From Actinomadura spongiicola (GTDB lineage Bacteria; Actinomycetota; Actinomycetes; Streptosporangiales; Streptosporangiaceae): a DNA stretch of 64,000 bases. The notes under the pieces were generated by a model, which did no database searches, was not told where the DNA came from, and saw only the letters and a program-made list of their open reading frames with translations. The DNA is taken from assembly GCF_003432485.1 (NCBI RefSeq), contig NZ_QVNQ01000016.1:1-64000 (forward strand), in the 5' to 3' direction. Of this stretch, positions 32,646-39,471 are shown piece after piece (within the stretch, counting starts at the first letter, position 1; the number at the start of each line of letters is the position of its first letter). The position numbers were made by a program, and so were the translations under genes.

Positions 32646-33053
32646 CCTTCGGTCTTCCCGGACGGCCGGACCGCCGGGACGACGGCGGCCCGAGCGTCGA
32701 ACGCCCGTCCGCCGGACCGAACTACCCACCGGCCTCGCGGCCGGTCAGGTGGGAGGTGGCCTCCGCTTGTGCGCCCGGCGCGCTCTCCGAAGCTCGGTGG
32801 CGCGCTGGGCCGGTCGGCCAACAAGACTACCACCTATGCGGGATATCGTGCGCCATGCGTGGGGGCTTGCCTCTCGGATTCACCTGAGGTACGCCGCTCA
32901 GGTCAACCGCCCGGAGTCGCCGTCCATTCCCCGGCCCGGGGAGCGGGGTGATGATGGTCTGGCTCGCCGGTGCCCTCGGCGGCGCGGTCCTCGCCTGTTA
33001 CGGTGTGGCGAAGACGGCCCGGTGGGTCCGGCACCAGGGAGGTACTTCCCGCG
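32646..33053. other. Divergent spacer between infC leader and Nudix gene
   Basis: About 400 nt without a supported gene. The left part is probably the infC 5' leader; AGACTA at 32824-32829 (TAGTCT on the minus strand) is a possible -10 with no good -35. The right part precedes the Nudix gene. A plus-strand start at 32951 with GGGGAG upstream would give a short hydrophobic peptide (MVWLAGALGGAVLACYG), but this frame runs through the Nudix gene without a stop and has no support as a gene. Confidence 0.4.
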
Positions 33054-33548
33054 ATGCCCTCGATCGAGGCCGGTGCGACCGGCCCCCTCACCACTTCGTT
33101 CCCGATCCGGCTGGAGTTCGCCCAGAAGGCGTTCATCGTCTCGGGCGGACGGCTCCTGCTGGTCCGCAAGTCCGCGTCCGACCCGTTCCATCCTGGCCGC
33201 TGGGAGGTGCCCGGCGGGCGGCTGGAGGTGGGCGACGACCTGGACCTGGACGACCACATCCGCCGCGAGGTCTGGGAGGAGGTCGGCCTCAAGATCGAGC
33301 CGGGGGCGCCGTTCCATCTGTGGCAGTGGTTCATGCCCGACCGGCGGGCCCCGGGCGGCGGGCAGGTGCGCGTGGTGGCGGCGGCGCGTCGCTGCCGGGC
33401 GGTGACGCTGGACGTCAGCCTGGAGAACCAGGACTCGGGCGACCATCTGGACAGGTGCGCGTGGGTGGCACTGCCCGAGGTCGGGGCCTACGACCTCATC
33501 CCGGACCTGCGCCCGGTCATGCGCGCGTTCCTGCTGGCGCCGGGCTGA
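33054..33548 (+). CDS. Nudix hydrolase
   Basis: Hydrolyses a nucleoside diphosphate linked to another group; the substrate is unknown. The 164-residue protein holds a divergent Nudix box, PGGRLEVGDDLDLDDHIRRE then VWEEVGL. Against the consensus G-x5-E-x7-REUxEExGU it has Asp for the first Glu and two extra residues before RE; the catalytic REVWEE is intact. The ATG at 33054 has GGGAGG about 11 nt upstream. A PfkB-type kinase gene follows after 11 nt, so the two are probably cotranscribed. Together with the HIT protein next door this suggests nucleotide-related chemistry. Confidence 0.85.
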   Translation: MPSIEAGATGPLTTSFPIRLEFAQKAFIVSGGRLLLVRKSASDPFHPGRWEVPGGRLEVGDDLDLDDHIRREVWEEVGLKIEPGAPFHLWQWFMPDRRAPGGGQVRVVAAARRCRAVTLDVSLENQDSGDHLDRCAWVALPEVGAYDLIPDLRPVMRAFLLAPG

Positions 33549-33559
33549 CCGCCGCGGGC

Positions 33560-34498
33560 ATGGTCCGGTCCCCCTCTCCGGCGCGGTGGCCCGGTCTGGA
33601 CGGCGTGGACGAGCGACGGTTCTCGCTGCTCGTCATCGGGGACGTGGGGATCGAGGTCCGCGCGACGCTCCCGGACGTCCGGTTCGCGGAGCTGCGCGCC
33701 GACCGGCTCGCCTACGCCCCGGCCCGGGCGGTCGTCGCGGGGACGGCGGTCAACCTGGCCCGGCCCGCGGCCCGCTACTTCCACCGGGTGGGCGTGCTCG
33801 GCAAGATCGGCGACGACGACCACACGCGGACGATCCGCCGGGAGCTGCGGCGCATCGGCGCCGTCGACCTGCTGCGCGTCGAACCCGGAACACCGAACGG
33901 GGTGTCGGTGATGCTGCGCGACGACCCGGGGAACGGCGGGCGGGGGGTGCGGCTGATGGTCGTCCAGGACGAGCCGCCGTGCCGCCGCCTCGGCGTGCCG
34001 GAGGTCCGCTCGGCGGCGACCGCGATCGCGGGCTCGGACGTGCTGGTCACCGACGGGTACTCGCTGCTGTCGCCGGTCTCGCGGGCGGCGCTGCACGCGG
34101 CGGCGGGCATCGCCCGTGAGGCGGGGACGCGGGTGGCGTTCGATCTCGTCCCGCACGACGTCGACGGGCGGCTCCCGGTGGACGCGGTCCTGCCGATGCT
34201 GGCGCTGGCGGACCTGGTGATCTCCGAGGCCCCCACGCTGGCGCGGCTGCTCGGACGCCCGGCGCCGATCAGCCGGGACGAGGTGCGGGACCTGCTTCCG
34301 GCGCTGGACCGGACGGTCCCGGGCCGCCCGCTGTGGCTGCTGCGTTTCGGCGCGACGGCGCTGGAGCATGTGCTCGTCCATCAGCGCGAGCGTTCTCCCG
34401 TGGAGTACCCGACCGGGTATGTGGAGGGCGTGGAGCGCACGGGGTTCGGCGATCGGCTCGCCGCGGCCGAGCTCTACAGGTGGCTGTCCGAAAGCTGA
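33560..34498 (+). CDS. PfkB-family sugar/nucleoside kinase
   Basis: Ribokinase-like kinase of 312 residues that should phosphorylate a sugar or nucleoside. Visible are the N-terminal strand LLVIGDVGIEV, the GTAVNLARPAARYFHRVGVLG block (substrate/Gly-rich region), VLVTDGYSLL, and the C-terminal anion-hole/base motif TGFGD at about 294-298 with the catalytic Asp. The ATG at 33560 has only a weak ribosome-binding site, so coupling to the Nudix gene is likely. The last 25 nt overlap the end of the convergent HIT gene. The substrate cannot be told from the sequence. Confidence 0.85.
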   Translation: MVRSPSPARWPGLDGVDERRFSLLVIGDVGIEVRATLPDVRFAELRADRLAYAPARAVVAGTAVNLARPAARYFHRVGVLGKIGDDDHTRTIRRELRRIGAVDLLRVEPGTPNGVSVMLRDDPGNGGRGVRLMVVQDEPPCRRLGVPEVRSAATAIAGSDVLVTDGYSLLSPVSRAALHAAAGIAREAGTRVAFDLVPHDVDGRLPVDAVLPMLALADLVISEAPTLARLLGRPAPISRDEVRDLLPALDRTVPGRPLWLLRFGATALEHVLVHQRERSPVEYPTGYVEGVERTGFGDRLAAAELYRWLSES

Positions 34499-35175
34499 TC
34501 CTCGTCGGGAGGAGCGGTCGCCGCGCGCAGGGCTTGGAGGGTGCGGAAGAAGCGGCGCCTGCTCTCGGGCAGGCCGAAGGTCTCCTGCCAGCGCCATGTC
34601 TCGTCCTGGCGGGTGGCGGTCACCGCCCAGCGCAGGAACTGGCTCCGCACTCCGTCGCCGGGATGGACGGTCGCGACGCCGTCCTCCTCGATGAGGAGGT
34701 AGGAGCGGCCGGTGCGCAGGTGGGCGCGCAGGGCACCGTGGTCGGCCCGCGCGCCGCGGTGGCCGTGTGCCTCCACCAGCGCGCGGAGGTCGTGGGTTCC
34801 GGGAATGAAGTGCCAGTGGGCGTGGTCGATGCACGCGCCTCCGCCCTGGGGCCTGGCCGGTCCGTGCTCGAACAGCAGCAGTTCGTCCGTCCCGTAGGCG
34901 CGGTGGTAGAGGCGGGCGACGCGATGGCGCCATCGTCGTGCCCGCACCCACATCTCCGGGCCGAACATCGCGGCGCACTGGTGATGTTCGCGGGTCACCA
35001 GCAGCACGTGCCCTTCCACGAGCGGCGCCAAATCCGGGATCAAAAGGAAATCTCCGTCGCTTGCGATAACTCCTGATTCTCCCGGCAGATCGACCATTCC
35101 GTTGAACCGGAAACGCAGGGGCGGGCACAGGACACAGTCGTGACGGGGCTCGGTCCACACCGGCGGCTCGGTCAA
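34474..35175 (-). CDS. HIT-superfamily protein
   Basis: Histidine-triad nucleotide hydrolase or transferase-like protein, 233 residues. C14 and C17 (CVLC) may bind metal as in many HIT proteins. The core runs from about 35 to 126, and the active-site triad is H118-x-H120-x-H122 in DHAHWHFIPG. A C-terminal extension of about 100 residues has no recognised domain. The start is a TTG at 35175 with GGAGGAGG directly upstream; no better start fits. Convergent with the PfkB gene (25-nt overlap) and divergent from the squalene-cyclase-repeat gene. Substrate unknown. Confidence 0.8.
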   Translation of the reverse strand: MTEPPVWTEPRHDCVLCPPLRFRFNGMVDLPGESGVIASDGDFLLIPDLAPLVEGHVLLVTREHHQCAAMFGPEMWVRARRWRHRVARLYHRAYGTDELLLFEHGPARPQGGGACIDHAHWHFIPGTHDLRALVEAHGHRGARADHGALRAHLRTGRSYLLIEEDGVATVHPGDGVRSQFLRWAVTATRQDETWRWQETFGLPESRRRFFRTLQALRAATAPPDEDQLSDSHL

Positions 35176-35336
35176 GCCTCCTCCAGGTCCACGGGGGCGG
35201 GGTCGCTCGCCTTCCAGCGTGCCCGGCAGGGACCTTCCGGACCGCCACAGGTCTCTGCGGAAATGGATAGCTGCCTAAGGCTCACGGGGTACGCGAGTCG
35301 AGAATACGGGCATAACCAGGGGCAGAAGGCGAAACT

Positions 35337-36710
35337 GTGAACCAGATACCACCGCTCCCGGAACCGGCGCCCCGCGCTCCCCGTCCCGCCGCCCCGTCCC
35401 GGTCACGGCGGCCCGTCCCCGACGTCCCCGCCATCGACATCGCGCTCCTGCACACCCGGCTGGACGAGTCGCTCGACGTCCTCCGCGACTCCTACGCGCC
35501 CGCGCTCGGCACGGGCGGCGGCTGGTACCACGAGCTGACGAGGCCCGAGCCGGGCACCACCGCGACGGCCGTCGGGCTGCTGGCGTTCGTGGAGGCGGGC
35601 CGCCCGTTCGAGTACTTCGACGACGGGCTGGCGTTCCTCGCCTCCCGGCAGGCCGGTTCCGACGACCCGTTGCAGGACGGCGGCTGGGCCACCAAGACCA
35701 GCCTCGGCATGCCGGTGGTGGAGGCGACCGCCTGGATCGCGCGGTTCCTCGCCCGCGCCCGCTGCGACCTGCGCGACGACGCCCCCGACCTGAGACGCGC
35801 CTACCACTGGCTGCGGCACAACCAGAACCCGGACGGCGGCTGGGGGTCGCTGCGCGGCTGCCAGTCCCGGGTGTGGCTGACGTGCCTGGCGCTCCGCGCG
35901 CTGAGCCAGCTCAACCCCTACGACCCGGCGGTCGACCGGGGGGTCGAGTGGCTGACCGCGGACCGGACGGCGCGCCGCCCCGGCTGGGGACCGACACAGG
36001 CGTCCCGGCCGACCGTCACCCACACCGCGTTCGCGCTGGTGACACTGGCGGAGGCGCGGCCCGACCTGCGGTCCGAGCGGCTGCTGGACGCCTACGACTG
36101 GCTCCTCGACCACCTCGACCCCGGCGACGACCACACCTGGATCGAGACCTATGACGTCTCGCCGCACGGCTCGGGGTCCAAACCGGTCTGGCGGCTCGCC
36201 CTCTGGCACTACGGGCTGCCGATCGCGCTGGCCGCGCTGCTGCGGGACCCGCGCGGCCCGCACGGCCCCACCGTCGCCCGCGCGTTCCGGACGCTGGTCC
36301 GCGGCGAGGCCGGCGACCGGCGGTGGAACGGCCAGCCCGGCACCGGGCGCACATCGCTGTGGACGCTGTGGTGGCGGCTGGAGACCCTCGTCGCGCTCGA
36401 CCGGATGCCGCTCACCGGGAACGCGGACGTCCTGCACTGGCTGCCCGACGCCACCGTCGTGCAGCGCGCGCACGCCCGGGAGGTGCCCCTGGCGGAGCTG
36501 CTGCCGCGCCGCCGACTCGTCGACGTGGGCGCGCTCGCCCGCGGGCACTGGGCGGCGTTCCTGCTGGTCCTGGTGTGCGTGTGCAGCGCGGCGGGCGTCG
36601 CGGTCGGCCTGTGGGGGTGGAAGGACTTCTGGCTGAGCGTGATCCTGCCGATCGCCCTCACCGGCGTCAACGAGTCGATGCGCCGACGCCGCACCTCACG
36701 CGGCGCGTAA
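35337..36710 (+). CDS. Squalene-cyclase-repeat membrane protein
   Basis: 457 residues with alpha/alpha-barrel repeats of the prenyltransferase/squalene oxidase type. DGGWA near 114, NPDGGWGSLRG near 166 and GWGPTQ are QW-like motifs. The catalytic DxDD of squalene-hopene cyclases is not visible, so enzyme activity is doubtful. The N-terminus is Pro/Arg-rich and cytoplasmic in appearance. Two C-terminal hydrophobic segments (about 403-425 and 428-442) anchor it, followed by a basic tail. The GTG at 35337 has AGAAGG upstream. Divergent from the HIT gene. Role unknown; a binding scaffold or sensor is as likely as an enzyme. Confidence 0.75.
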   Translation: MNQIPPLPEPAPRAPRPAAPSRSRRPVPDVPAIDIALLHTRLDESLDVLRDSYAPALGTGGGWYHELTRPEPGTTATAVGLLAFVEAGRPFEYFDDGLAFLASRQAGSDDPLQDGGWATKTSLGMPVVEATAWIARFLARARCDLRDDAPDLRRAYHWLRHNQNPDGGWGSLRGCQSRVWLTCLALRALSQLNPYDPAVDRGVEWLTADRTARRPGWGPTQASRPTVTHTAFALVTLAEARPDLRSERLLDAYDWLLDHLDPGDDHTWIETYDVSPHGSGSKPVWRLALWHYGLPIALAALLRDPRGPHGPTVARAFRTLVRGEAGDRRWNGQPGTGRTSLWTLWWRLETLVALDRMPLTGNADVLHWLPDATVVQRAHAREVPLAELLPRRRLVDVGALARGHWAAFLLVLVCVCSAAGVAVGLWGWKDFWLSVILPIALTGVNESMRRRRTSRGA

Positions 36711-36976
36711 CTGTTGCGGGAACGGCCCACTGCGCTCGCCTGGCGGCTCGCTACGTCACCGTTCCCGTGCGAACGCGACATCGCTTCGCGATCCGCCCGG
36801 CTAACGCGTTCGGCGCGGGCTGAGGCCGTTGTGTTCGGAGGGCCCGGCTCGCTGGGTGACCGGGTCTGAGTGAATGCGGCATCGCTGCGCTGTCTGTCCG
36901 GTTTTGCTTGCCTCTGGTGTCGTTGCGTCGGGCGGGGCACGTGTTCGTGCGGAGTGAGGTCGCGTTGGATTGGTGG
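36711..36976. other. Non-coding junction with hairpins
   Basis: About 266 nt with no gene. CGGGAACGG (36717-36725) and CCGTTCCCG (36759-36767) form a perfect 9-bp inverted repeat that could terminate the upstream gene. ATCGC-TTC-GCGAT is at 36780-36792, and a related GCATCGCTGCGC motif recurs near 36880. Composition is less GC-rich than the flanks. It borders the aroE block and may mark a rearrangement or insertion point. Confidence 0.45.
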
Positions 36977-37804
36977 CTAGGTGCGGCGTTTGAGTTCTGC
37001 CTCGCCTGCCGCGCGCATCGCCTCGACGGGGACGTCGTCGCGGCCGGTCATCAGCGTCACCTGCCGGACGGCCTGGTGCAGGAGCATCGGGAAGCCCCCG
37101 ACGATCGTGCCGCCCGATCGGGCGACCGCCGTCGCGAGAGCCGTCGGCCACGGCGCGTACACCACGTCGAACAGGGCCGCGCCGGACGCGGCCACCGGTT
37201 CGGCGAACGGGTCGGCGGCACGTCCGGGCAGCGTCGACACCACCAGCTCGGCGGGGAGGGCCTCGGCGACCCGGTCGAGCGTCACGACCCGGACCGCGAG
37301 CCCGAACCGCTCCCCCACGGCCACGGCGCCGGCGGCGCGGTCCGGCGTCCGCACCGCGAGGACGGCCTCGTCCAAGCCCAGCCCGGCGAGCGCGGCCAGC
37401 GCGGACGCGGCCGTCGCGCCCCCGCCGAGCACCAGCGCGGAGGCGGGGGCGGACACGCCCGCCTCCGTCAGCGCCGTGACGATGCCGTACACGTCGGTGT
37501 TATCGCCGTGGCGCCGCCCGTCCCGCAGGACGATCGTGTTGGCGCCGCCGACCTTCACGGCGAGGTCCGACACCGTGTCGACCAGGTCGAGCGCGACGCG
37601 TTTGAGCGGCATCGTCAGCGACAGGCCCGCCCATTCGGGGCCGAGACCGTCCAGCAGCCCGGCCAGGGCGTCCTCGCCGCACTCGATGGCCTCGTAGGAC
37701 CAGGTGTCCAGGCCCATCTCCGCGTACGCCGCCCGGTGCAGGGTCGGCGAGAGGGAATGCGCGATCGGCGAGCCAAGTACCGCGGCCCGCGTCACCGACG
37801 TCAC
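36977..37804 (-). CDS. aroE: Shikimate dehydrogenase
   Basis: Reduces 3-dehydroshikimate to shikimate in aromatic amino acid synthesis. The 275-residue protein has the substrate-binding GSPIAHSLSPTLHRAAY near residues 11-27, the catalytic Lys in TMPLKR, GGANTIV, DNTDVYG and the nucleotide-binding LGGGATAASALAAL. The GTG at 37804 overlaps the mltG stop (GTGA); an in-frame GTG four codons on is possible. The cofactor loop (VRTPDR) cannot be assigned firmly to NADP or NAD by eye. It ends the alaS-ruvX-mltG-aroE run. Confidence 0.95.
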   Translation of the reverse strand: MTSVTRAAVLGSPIAHSLSPTLHRAAYAEMGLDTWSYEAIECGEDALAGLLDGLGPEWAGLSLTMPLKRVALDLVDTVSDLAVKVGGANTIVLRDGRRHGDNTDVYGIVTALTEAGVSAPASALVLGGGATAASALAALAGLGLDEAVLAVRTPDRAAGAVAVGERFGLAVRVVTLDRVAEALPAELVVSTLPGRAADPFAEPVAASGAALFDVVYAPWPTALATAVARSGGTIVGGFPMLLHQAVRQVTLMTGRDDVPVEAMRAAGEAELKRRT

Positions 37805-38961
37805 TGGCCCGGGTTCGCCTTCTGCCATGCCCGGAACTTCTTCTCCAGCCGGACCCGCTCCTCCTCCGTCGTGGCGAACTCGGTGAGCTTGTTCGTCGGG
37901 TCGGTGGCGATGAAGAACAGCCACGTCCCCTCCTCCGGCCGCAGCGCCGCCTCGATCGCGTCCGGTCCGGGGCTGGCGATCGGGCCCGGAGGCAGGCCCT
38001 TGTACCTGTAGGTGTTATACGGCGAGTCGACCTCGAGGTCCTTGTTGGTCACCGTGAGCGTCCGCCTGTTCAGCGCGTACAGGACGGTCGTGTCGAACTG
38101 GAGCTTCATGCCCTTCTCCAGCCGGTTGTAGATGACCCGGGAGATCTTCGGCAGGTCGCTGGGTTTGCCGCCCTCCGCCTGGACCAGGCTGGCCAGGGTG
38201 ATGACCGTCGCCGGTTTCATCCCCGCCTCGCGCGCCTTGCCGACGAGGTCCACGCGCTGCGCCTGCTCGTTGAAGCGGGCCACCATCTCCTTGAGGATCT
38301 GCTCCGCCGACCCGTTCGGGTCGAGGTCGTAGCGCCCCGGGTACAGGTAGCCCTCCACCTTGCCGCCGGCGTACGGGGGCAGCCCGAGCGCCTCCGGCTT
38401 CTTCGCGGCGGCCTGGAACTCCTTGACGGGGATCCCCGTCTTCTCGGACAGCAGCTCGTACAGCTCGACGGCCCGCCTGCCCTCCGGCACCGTGATCTGG
38501 TTGCCCGCCCGGGACTTCGGGTCCAGCAGCAGCGCCACCGCCGCGGCCGACGACATCCTCAGCCGCAGCTGGTAGAAGCCGGGCTGGATGCTGGGCGCCC
38601 GTGACTCCTTGTTGTAGGCCTTCACGAACGCGCGGGCGCTCTTGACCACGCGGTGGCTTTCCAGCGTCGCGCCGATCATCGAACCGCTGGCGCCGTCCTT
38701 GACCTGGACGGTGACGTTGCCCGTGCCCTGTCCTTCGTAGTCCGGCGGGTTCCGCTTGTTGTCCAGCCACGCGTACCCGAGGACGCCGCCGGTGCCGAAC
38801 ACCGCGACGAGGAACGCCATGGCGAACAGGGCGGCGGCGCGGCCGTTGCGCCTACGGCGCTTCTGCCGCCTTCGGACGCGCCTCTGGTCGCGTCTGCCGT
38901 ACCGCTCGTCGTACGGCTGGCCGTCACCGTACGGGTCTGAGAAGAGGTCCAAGTCGTTCAT
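37801..38961 (-). CDS. mltG: Endolytic murein transglycosylase MltG (YceG)
   Basis: Cleaves nascent peptidoglycan strands and is thought to end their polymerisation. The 386-residue protein has a highly charged cytoplasmic N-terminus with an Arg-rich run near 23-40, one membrane segment at about 44-66, a LysM-like region and the YceG catalytic domain (about 150-385). That domain includes LASLVQAEGGKPSDLPKISR and GLPPGPIASPG. The ATG overlaps the ruvX stop (ATGA). Order ruvX-mltG-aroE is standard in Actinobacteria. Confidence 0.95.
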   Translation of the reverse strand: MNDLDLFSDPYGDGQPYDERYGRRDQRRVRRRQKRRRRNGRAAALFAMAFLVAVFGTGGVLGYAWLDNKRNPPDYEGQGTGNVTVQVKDGASGSMIGATLESHRVVKSARAFVKAYNKESRAPSIQPGFYQLRLRMSSAAAVALLLDPKSRAGNQITVPEGRRAVELYELLSEKTGIPVKEFQAAAKKPEALGLPPYAGGKVEGYLYPGRYDLDPNGSAEQILKEMVARFNEQAQRVDLVGKAREAGMKPATVITLASLVQAEGGKPSDLPKISRVIYNRLEKGMKLQFDTTVLYALNRRTLTVTNKDLEVDSPYNTYRYKGLPPGPIASPGPDAIEAALRPEEGTWLFFIATDPTNKLTEFATTEEERVRLEKKFRAWQKANPGQ

Positions 38962-39416
38962 GAGCTTCCCCGGACGATCTCGCCTGGCGGACGCCCCGTC
39001 AACCGTTCCACGTCAAGTGCCGCCTGGAGCAGCACCGTCGCGGCCGCCTGATCGACGACCGCGCGCCGCGCCTTGCCGCGCACCCCACCGGCCCGCAGGC
39101 CGCTCTCGGCCGTGACGGTGGTGAGCCGCTCGTCGTGCAGCCGCACCGTCTCGGGCGGGAGCCGGTCCGCGAGCCGCGCCGCGAACTCGCGCGCCGACCG
39201 TGCCGCCGGGCCCTCCCTGCCCGACAGCGACGTCGGCAGGCCCACGACCACCTCGATCGCCTGGTGCTCGGCGACGAGCTCCACGATCCGGGCGACGTCG
39301 CCCCTGCCGCTCCGCACGGTCTCCAGCGGGGTGGCGAGAAGCCCGCCGGGGTCGCACCGCGCGACCCCGATGCGCACGCTCCCGACGTCCACGCCCAGCC
39401 GGACACCGTCCCTCAT
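38958..39416 (-). CDS. ruvX: Holliday junction resolvase-like protein RuvX (YqgF)
   Basis: RNase H-fold nuclease linked to 16S rRNA 5'-end processing and possibly to recombination. The 152-residue protein starts with the metal-binding strand LGVDVGSVRIGVARCD, has EVVVGLPTSLSG and the DERLTTVTAE motif, and ends with the VDQAAATVLLQ helix. It lies 55 nt downstream of alaS and overlaps mltG, as in most Actinobacteria. Confidence 0.95.
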   Translation of the reverse strand: MRDGVRLGVDVGSVRIGVARCDPGGLLATPLETVRSGRGDVARIVELVAEHQAIEVVVGLPTSLSGREGPAARSAREFAARLADRLPPETVRLHDERLTTVTAESGLRAGGVRGKARRAVVDQAAATVLLQAALDVERLTGRPPGEIVRGSS

Positions 39417-39471
39417 CGCCGGGCCCCCGTTCGACGGCCCGGTCCCGGTCTCCTGCCCCGACGCGCCGGCC

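Noticed and set aside
32948..33560. Upstream extension of the PfkB frame starting with a hydrophobic peptide
   Set aside because: The frame crosses the Nudix gene out of register with shadow-like composition. The PfkB family start fits the ATG at 33560.
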